Shown here one piece after another: positions 60,320-64,000 of a stretch of DNA of 64,000 nt. The position numbers were made by a program, and so were the translations under genes. The stretch's first letter is position 1; every line of letters starts with the position of its first letter. Source of the DNA: CAMLFJ01 sp040902305. Its GTDB lineage: Bacteria > Methylomirabilota > Methylomirabilia > Rokubacteriales > CSP1-6. The stretch lies in assembly GCA_040902305.1 (NCBI GenBank), contig JBBDXN010000129.1, positions 1-64,000 of the forward strand. The letters run 5' to 3'. The notes beneath the pieces are model-generated. The model was not told the DNA's origin, searched no databases, and saw only the letters and a program-made list of their open reading frames with translations.

Positions 60320-60482
60320 GGCCGGACCCGGGCGAGGTGGCGGGGGGTGGGGCTCTGACCACGACACGCTTTCTCGTCTTCTTGCAGGAGTAGTTCCCAA
60401 TCCGGGATGGCTTGGCTCCGGCGTTCGTTGGCGGGGAACGGGTCACCCGCCCCACCCCCCGCCACCTCGCCCGGGTCCGGCC
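60320..60482. repeat. Perfect 34-bp inverted repeat with 95-nt loop
   Basis: Arms 60320-60353 (begins GGCCGGACCCGGGCGAGGTG) and 60449-60482, exact reverse complements. TGACC (60356-60360) and GGTCA (60441-60445) extend the stem with a mismatch. It lies between two convergent ABC operons. The 60317-60555 interval holds no gene. Confidence 0.9.
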
Positions 60483-60508
60483 TCCCGCGTGGTCTCTTTC
60501 GGCTTCAA

Positions 60509-60544
60509 CCCTCTCCCCTCTGGGGAGAGGGCAGGGTGAGGGGG
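60509..60544. repeat. Dispersed palindromic repeat, copy C
   Basis: CCCTCTCCCC-TCT-GGGGAGAGGG, then CAGGGTGAGGGGG. It sits 12 nt downstream of the minus-strand permease stop. Confidence 0.85.
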
Positions 60545-60555
60545 CGCTGGCTCGT

Positions 60556-61371
60556 CTATTTCACGCTTCCCGCGGTCAGGCCTCCGACCAGATAAGGCTC
60601 GATCAAGGCAAAGAGCACGACCACGGGGACGATGGCGATTGTCGAGGCGGCGAAGAGCAGGTCCCAGTGCTGGACGTAGGCGGTGACGTAGGAGGTGATG
60701 CCTACGGTCAAGGGGCGCATCGAGGTGTCGGTCATCAGGGTCAGGGCGATGATGTATTCGTTCCAGGCCGCGATGAAGGCGAAGATGCCGGCGGTCACGA
60801 TGCCGGGGAGGGCGACCGGCAGGATTATGCGGAAGAGGGCGCCCGCTGGCCCGCAGCCGTCGACCGCGGCCGCCTCCTCGATCTCGCGCGGGATGGAGGC
60901 GAAGAAGGCGCGCAGGATCCAGATCGCGAAGGCGAGGTTGAAGGCCGCATTCACCGCGATGAGCGCGGTGTAGGTGTTGATGAGGCCCAGCTCGAAGAAC
61001 TCGCGGTAGAGCCCCACCACCAGCGCGGTCGGCGCGAACATCTGGGTCACCAGGACCAGGAACAGGAAGGCCCCGCGCCCCGGGAAGCGATGGCGGGCGG
61101 TGTGGTAGGCGGCGGGCACCGCGGCCACCAGCACCAGCAGCGTGGACACCAGGGCGACCACCAGGGAGACGGTGAGCCAGGACTGGAACTCCGGGTCGCG
61201 CAGTACGGTCCAGAAGTTCAGTGGCCGCCACTCGACGGGCAGGAGTCGCGGCGGGGTGATGCGGAGCTCGGCCTCCGGCTTGAGCGCGGTGAGCAGCATC
61301 ACCGCGTACGGCGCGAGCAGCACCCCCGCCAGCAGCAGCCCCGCCCCGCTGAGCGCGAGCTTCCGGATCAG
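60556..61371 (-). CDS. ABC transporter permease (CUT1, MalG-type), CTG start
   Basis: A 271-residue permease with six helices. EAA motif EEAAAVDGCGPAGALFRIILP. The natural N-terminus LIRKLALSGAGLLLAGVLLAP needs a CTG start at 61371-61369, since no ATG, GTG or TTG lies in frame before codon 17. GGGAGGAG is 5 nt upstream of this CTG, and CTGA overlaps the upstream stop. Confidence 0.85.
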   Translation of the reverse strand: MIRKLALSGAGLLLAGVLLAPYAVMLLTALKPEAELRITPPRLLPVEWRPLNFWTVLRDPEFQSWLTVSLVVALVSTLLVLVAAVPAAYHTARHRFPGRGAFLFLVLVTQMFAPTALVVGLYREFFELGLINTYTALIAVNAAFNLAFAIWILRAFFASIPREIEEAAAVDGCGPAGALFRIILPVALPGIVTAGIFAFIAAWNEYIIALTLMTDTSMRPLTVGITSYVTAYVQHWDLLFAASTIAIVPVVVLFALIEPYLVGGLTAGSVK

Positions 61372-62261
61372 ACCGGCTCCTCCCGCGGCCGCGCGACCCG
61401 TAGGTAGGCGACCACCGCCACCAGGATCAGCAGCACGTTCACCACGCCGAGCGCGGCGGCCAGACCCACGTCCCGCAGCGCGCTCTTGAACGCGATCTTG
61501 TACATGAAGGTGATCATGGTGTCGTGGGCGAAGCCGGGGTTCCGGTCGTTGAGCGTCCACACGATCGGGAACGAGTTGAAGACGTAGATGAGGTTCAGCA
61601 CCGCGGCCACCAGCAGCGCCGGCCGGAGCAGGGGCAGGGTGACCCACCGGTAGGCGCGCCAGCCCCGCGCCCCGTCGACCCGGGCCGCCTCGTAGACCTC
61701 GCCCGGAATGGTCTGGAGCCCCGCGAGCAGGACGTAGGTGGTGAACGGCAGCGAGACGAACACCCCCACCGCGATCATCGCGCCCATCACGGTCCGGTCG
61801 TCCCCCAGCCAGTCGACGGGCGCCAGCCCGGCGGCGGTCATCGCGCGGTTGAGCAGGCCGAAGTAGTAGTCGTAGATCCACACGAAGAGCTTCGAGGTCA
61901 TGATGAGCGAGGCCGCCCACGGCACGATGAGCGCCCAGCGCACGAGCCGGCGGCCCGGGAAGGACTCGTTCAGGAGCTGGGCCAGGGGGAGCGAGATGAT
62001 GATGGTGACCGCCACCACCACCGCGACCCAGATCACGGTGTTGCCGATCACGGTGGGCAGGGCCTCCAGCTCGAGCAGGCGCCCGTAGTTGCGCAGCCCC
62101 ACCGCGCCCTGATAGAGGCCGGTGATCGAGTAGCGCCCGAGCGAAGCGCGCGCCAGCTCGACGGCGGGGTAGACGACGACGGCCGCGATGAGGAGCAGGC
62201 TCGGGCCGAGCCACAGGAGTGCCCGCCACGCGCCAGGTTCGCGCGGGCGCGCGTCGGTCAG
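61368..62261 (-). CDS. ABC transporter permease (CUT1, MalF-type), CTG start
   Basis: A 297-residue permease with six helices. EAA motif YEAARVDGARGWRAYRWVTLP. From the CTG at 62261-62259 it reads TDARPREPGAWRALLWLGPS, then a first helix LLLIAAVVVYPAVELARASL. The first in-frame canonical codon (GTG 62102) would remove that first helix. CTGA overlaps the binding-protein stop. GGAG lies 8 nt upstream. Confidence 0.82.
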   Translation of the reverse strand: MTDARPREPGAWRALLWLGPSLLLIAAVVVYPAVELARASLGRYSITGLYQGAVGLRNYGRLLELEALPTVIGNTVIWVAVVVAVTIIISLPLAQLLNESFPGRRLVRWALIVPWAASLIMTSKLFVWIYDYYFGLLNRAMTAAGLAPVDWLGDDRTVMGAMIAVGVFVSLPFTTYVLLAGLQTIPGEVYEAARVDGARGWRAYRWVTLPLLRPALLVAAVLNLIYVFNSFPIVWTLNDRNPGFAHDTMITFMYKIAFKSALRDVGLAAALGVVNVLLILVAVVAYLRVARPREEPV

Positions 62262-63487
62262 CGAGCGCTCTCCGCCGCGTTCTTCTGGAGGCGGTCGAGC
62301 ACCTGCTGCGGATCGCCGCCCGGCTGGACCGCGAGCCCGATGCTCTGCTGGACGTCGAGCTTCACCTTGTCCCAGGTGGGATCGGTGGTCGGAGCCAGCC
62401 GGGCGCTCGGCAGCGCGTCGAGATACGGCTTTAGCTTCTCGTTGCCGCTCATGCGCTCACGCCCGGACCTGGTCACGGGCAGGAAGCCCTCCGCGGTGAT
62501 CCAGCGGGTGATCTGGTCGGGGTGATAGTAGAGATCGAGGAACCGGCGGACCGCCTCCTGGTTGCCCTTCTTCTTGAAGGCCATCAGGTAGTCCTCGACC
62601 CCCAAGGTGACCGGCGTCCCCACGTTGGTCGGCATCTGCGTCACGCCGTAGCTGACCTTGCCCTCGGCGTCGAGCTGGGCGGCGAGCGGGCTGAAGCCCA
62701 TGACCATGCCGACCTTGCCGTCCTTGAAGAGCTGGAAGGCGCCGTCGGTTCGGTTGGTCTTGCCCGGATTGACCTGGGTGACCTTGTGCGTGTTGGCCAG
62801 CGCGGCGAGGAACCGGAGCGTCTCCACGTTCTTGGCGCTGTTGATCCTCCACACCCCTCCGTCCTTCCAGTCGCCGCCGTTGTTCCACATCCAGATCGAC
62901 CACTCGGCCTGTGCCTCTTCGGGGCCGAGCGGCAGGGCGTAGCCGATCACGCCGCCGCCCAGAGCCTGCACCCGCTTGGCGGCCGGGACGAACTCGTCCC
63001 AGGTTCGGGGCGGCGCGGCCACCCCGGCCCGGGCGAGCAGGTCGCGGTTGTAGAAGAAGGCGCGCGCGCTGGCCAGGATCGGGAAGCCGTAGAGCTTGCC
63101 CTCGTAGGTGCCGCCCTGCGCGAAGGCCTCGAGGAAATCCTCGCGCGTCTTGGGCGACAGGGCCTCGTCGCCCGAGTAGAGGAGACCGTCCTTGGCGTAG
63201 CTCGAGAACGAATTGAGGTTGAGCACGTCCGGCGGCTGGTTGTTCTGGATCATGGTGCTGACCTGCTGATCGATCGAGTTCCAATCGATCACCTGCAGGT
63301 CCACCTTCACGCCGGTCTGCTGGGTGTACTGCTCGGCCAGGCCCTGCCAGAACGGCCGGGTATGATCGCGGCTATACTCCGCGATGACGACCTTGATGGA
63401 CTTGGGCTGCTCGCCGCCGCCGCAGCCGCCTTGCACGAGAGCGGACACCCCGAGCAGCGCGAGGATCAGGAGACCGCGACGCGTCAT
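62258..63487 (-). CDS. ABC transporter substrate-binding lipoprotein (CUT1/sugar type)
   Basis: A 409-residue family-1 binding protein. N-terminus MTRRGLLILALLGVSALVQG with lipobox GGC (Cys about 22). Mature IKVVIAEYSRDHTRPFWQGL and DVLNLNSFSSYAKDGLLYS are typical. ATG 63487 is exactly 7 nt after the -10, indicating a leaderless mRNA; an ATG at 63496 overlaps the -10. Operon lacks an ATPase gene. Confidence 0.85.
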   Translation of the reverse strand: MTRRGLLILALLGVSALVQGGCGGGEQPKSIKVVIAEYSRDHTRPFWQGLAEQYTQQTGVKVDLQVIDWNSIDQQVSTMIQNNQPPDVLNLNSFSSYAKDGLLYSGDEALSPKTREDFLEAFAQGGTYEGKLYGFPILASARAFFYNRDLLARAGVAAPPRTWDEFVPAAKRVQALGGGVIGYALPLGPEEAQAEWSIWMWNNGGDWKDGGVWRINSAKNVETLRFLAALANTHKVTQVNPGKTNRTDGAFQLFKDGKVGMVMGFSPLAAQLDAEGKVSYGVTQMPTNVGTPVTLGVEDYLMAFKKKGNQEAVRRFLDLYYHPDQITRWITAEGFLPVTRSGRERMSGNEKLKPYLDALPSARLAPTTDPTWDKVKLDVQQSIGLAVQPGGDPQQVLDRLQKNAAESAR

Positions 63488-63494
63488 CGAGCCC

Positions 63495-63524
63495 ATACTA
63501 CAAAAGTTCCCCGGAAGGGTGTAA
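63495..63524 (-). promoter_or_regulatory. Sigma-70 promoter, leaderless type (TTACAC/TAGTAT)
   Basis: Minus strand TTACAC (63524-63519), 18-nt spacer, TAGTAT (63500-63495), 7 nt, ATG 63487. The -35 lies in GTAAGTCTTAC, like the dyad near 14230. Confidence 0.55.
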
Positions 63525-63589
63525 GTCTTACTCATGGCCCGGACACCCGCGGGGGAAGGATGGGACGTTGTTTCCGCCACTCTCGCGGG

Positions 63590-63605
63590 CGGCACACTAC
63601 TTGCT
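63590..63605 (+). promoter_or_regulatory. Near-consensus sigma-54 element
   Basis: CGGCAC-A-CTAC-TTGC-T, matching TGGCAC-N5-TTGCW except for the first T. Start would be near 63616, very close to the lipoprotein ATG (63626). Confidence 0.45.
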
Positions 63606-63625
63606 CTCCACAAGGAGGCCCCCCA

Positions 63626-64000
63626 ATGGTGCGTGTCCTCATGTTCTGCACGCTCATGCTGATCCTGACCTCGTGCGCCTCCTCCGGCCCATCGAGGGCT
63701 CAGCGGAGCGAGTTCGAGGACGTCCCGGTCCCCGCGGGCCTCACCTTGGACGCGAGCCGGACGACCATCATCGAGTCGCCGACGGTCAAGGCGGCGCGCC
63801 TCTTCTACAAGAGCCGGATCAGGCCGGAGAGCCTCGCGGTCGCCTATCGGACCTCGCTCGAGGCCAACGGGTGGCGCCACGTGTCCTCCACCACGTCGGC
63901 CTCCAAGGGGACCACCCAGGTCTACGAGAAGCAGGACAGCGCGCTGCAGATCCTCATCTACGAGGGGTGGTACTACACCTGGACCGAAGTCTCCACCACG
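63626..64000 (+). CDS. Lipoprotein of unknown function, C-terminus cut by window edge
   Basis: At least 125 residues, beginning MVRVLMFCTLMLILTSCASS, a signal peptide with lipobox LTSC (Cys17). The mature part VPVPAGLTLDASRTTIIESP, then VAYRTSLEANGWRHVSS, resembles small bacterial lipoproteins with an alpha/beta domain. AAGGAGG (63612-63618) supports the ATG. Confidence 0.65.
   Translation, partial: MVRVLMFCTLMLILTSCASSGPSRAQRSEFEDVPVPAGLTLDASRTTIIESPTVKAARLFYKSRIRPESLAVAYRTSLEANGWRHVSSTTSASKGTTQVYEKQDSALQILIYEGWYYTWTEVSTT

Noticed and set aside
1..64000. tRNA, rRNA, riboswitch or phage genes
   Set aside because: No convincing cloverleaf, T-loop sequence, rRNA segment, integrase or structural phage gene was found by eye.

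Overview
This is a 64 kb, very GC-rich bacterial chromosomal window with no rRNA, tRNA, CRISPR array or recognisable phage or transposase genes. The gene content suggests an uncultured soil-type heterotroph: many luciferase-like (LLM) oxidoreductases, CaiB-type CoA transferases, amidohydrolases, carboxymuconolactone decarboxylases, ABC uptake systems and extradiol dioxygenase genes. It resembles what is reported for Candidatus Rokubacteria (Methylomirabilota), but that placement is inferred from gene content only; no marker gene is present. About 65 genes are packed tightly, and many junctions are ATGA or GTGA stop/start overlaps.

Layout. (1) 1-9156: a partial D-aminoacylase (-); a coupled operon with a thiamine-diphosphate enzyme, a D-2-hydroxyacid dehydrogenase, an amidohydrolase and an ABC-2 exporter (+); a perfect 26-bp inverted repeat; a CaiB transferase (-); a nitroreductase (+). 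(2) 9184-19633: a Kef-type antiporter, aldo/keto reductase, hot-dog protein, LLM oxidoreductases, a FadB/FadJ-like beta-oxidation enzyme, an SDR and a lytic transglycosylase. (3) 19640-24122: a GAF/PAS histidine kinase, small Cys/His-rich and TM2 proteins, and a cupin-LigA-LigB ring-cleavage operon. (4) 24192-28441: an internally deleted MmgE/PrpD remnant that keeps a promoter, followed by an iron-type ABC importer. (5) 41238-28458 (-): nine same-strand genes. A ferritin-like diiron protein and a split 2-hydroxyacyl-CoA-dehydratase-type activase set come first. A triple-GAF histidine kinase, a CheY-like regulator, a REC-adenylate cyclase, a ketopantoate-reductase-like enzyme and a methionine-synthase-II-like enzyme follow. 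(6) 41254-47342: peroxiredoxin, a Cys-cluster unknown, 3-hydroxyisobutyrate dehydrogenase, AHL-lactonase-like MBL protein, BrkB membrane protein and a succinate-semialdehyde-type dehydrogenase. (7) 48253-54046: an envelope/stress island led by a consensus sigma-54 element, with BON, ferritin, DUF6496, tiny zinc-ribbon-like, M48 protease, phospholipase D, MBL and PRC-barrel proteins. (8) 54195-63487: LLM oxidoreductase, acyl-CoA dehydrogenase, and two convergent CUT1-type ABC operons without ATPase genes, separated by a 34-bp inverted repeat. (9) The right edge holds a partial lipoprotein with a sigma-54-like element upstream.

Themes. Several genes have a TANNNT hexamer 6-9 nt before the start codon and no Shine-Dalgarno sequence, suggesting leaderless or near-leaderless mRNAs. 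Two successive ABC permease genes have no in-frame ATG, GTG or TTG at their natural N-terminus, and both appear to start at CTG within a CTGA overlap. Three sigma-54-like elements precede envelope-related genes. The best candidate for an undescribed system is the nine-gene block 28458-41238, where a dehydratase-activase-like metalloprotein module adjoins a sensor/cyclase module. The sigma-54 envelope island is the second candidate.
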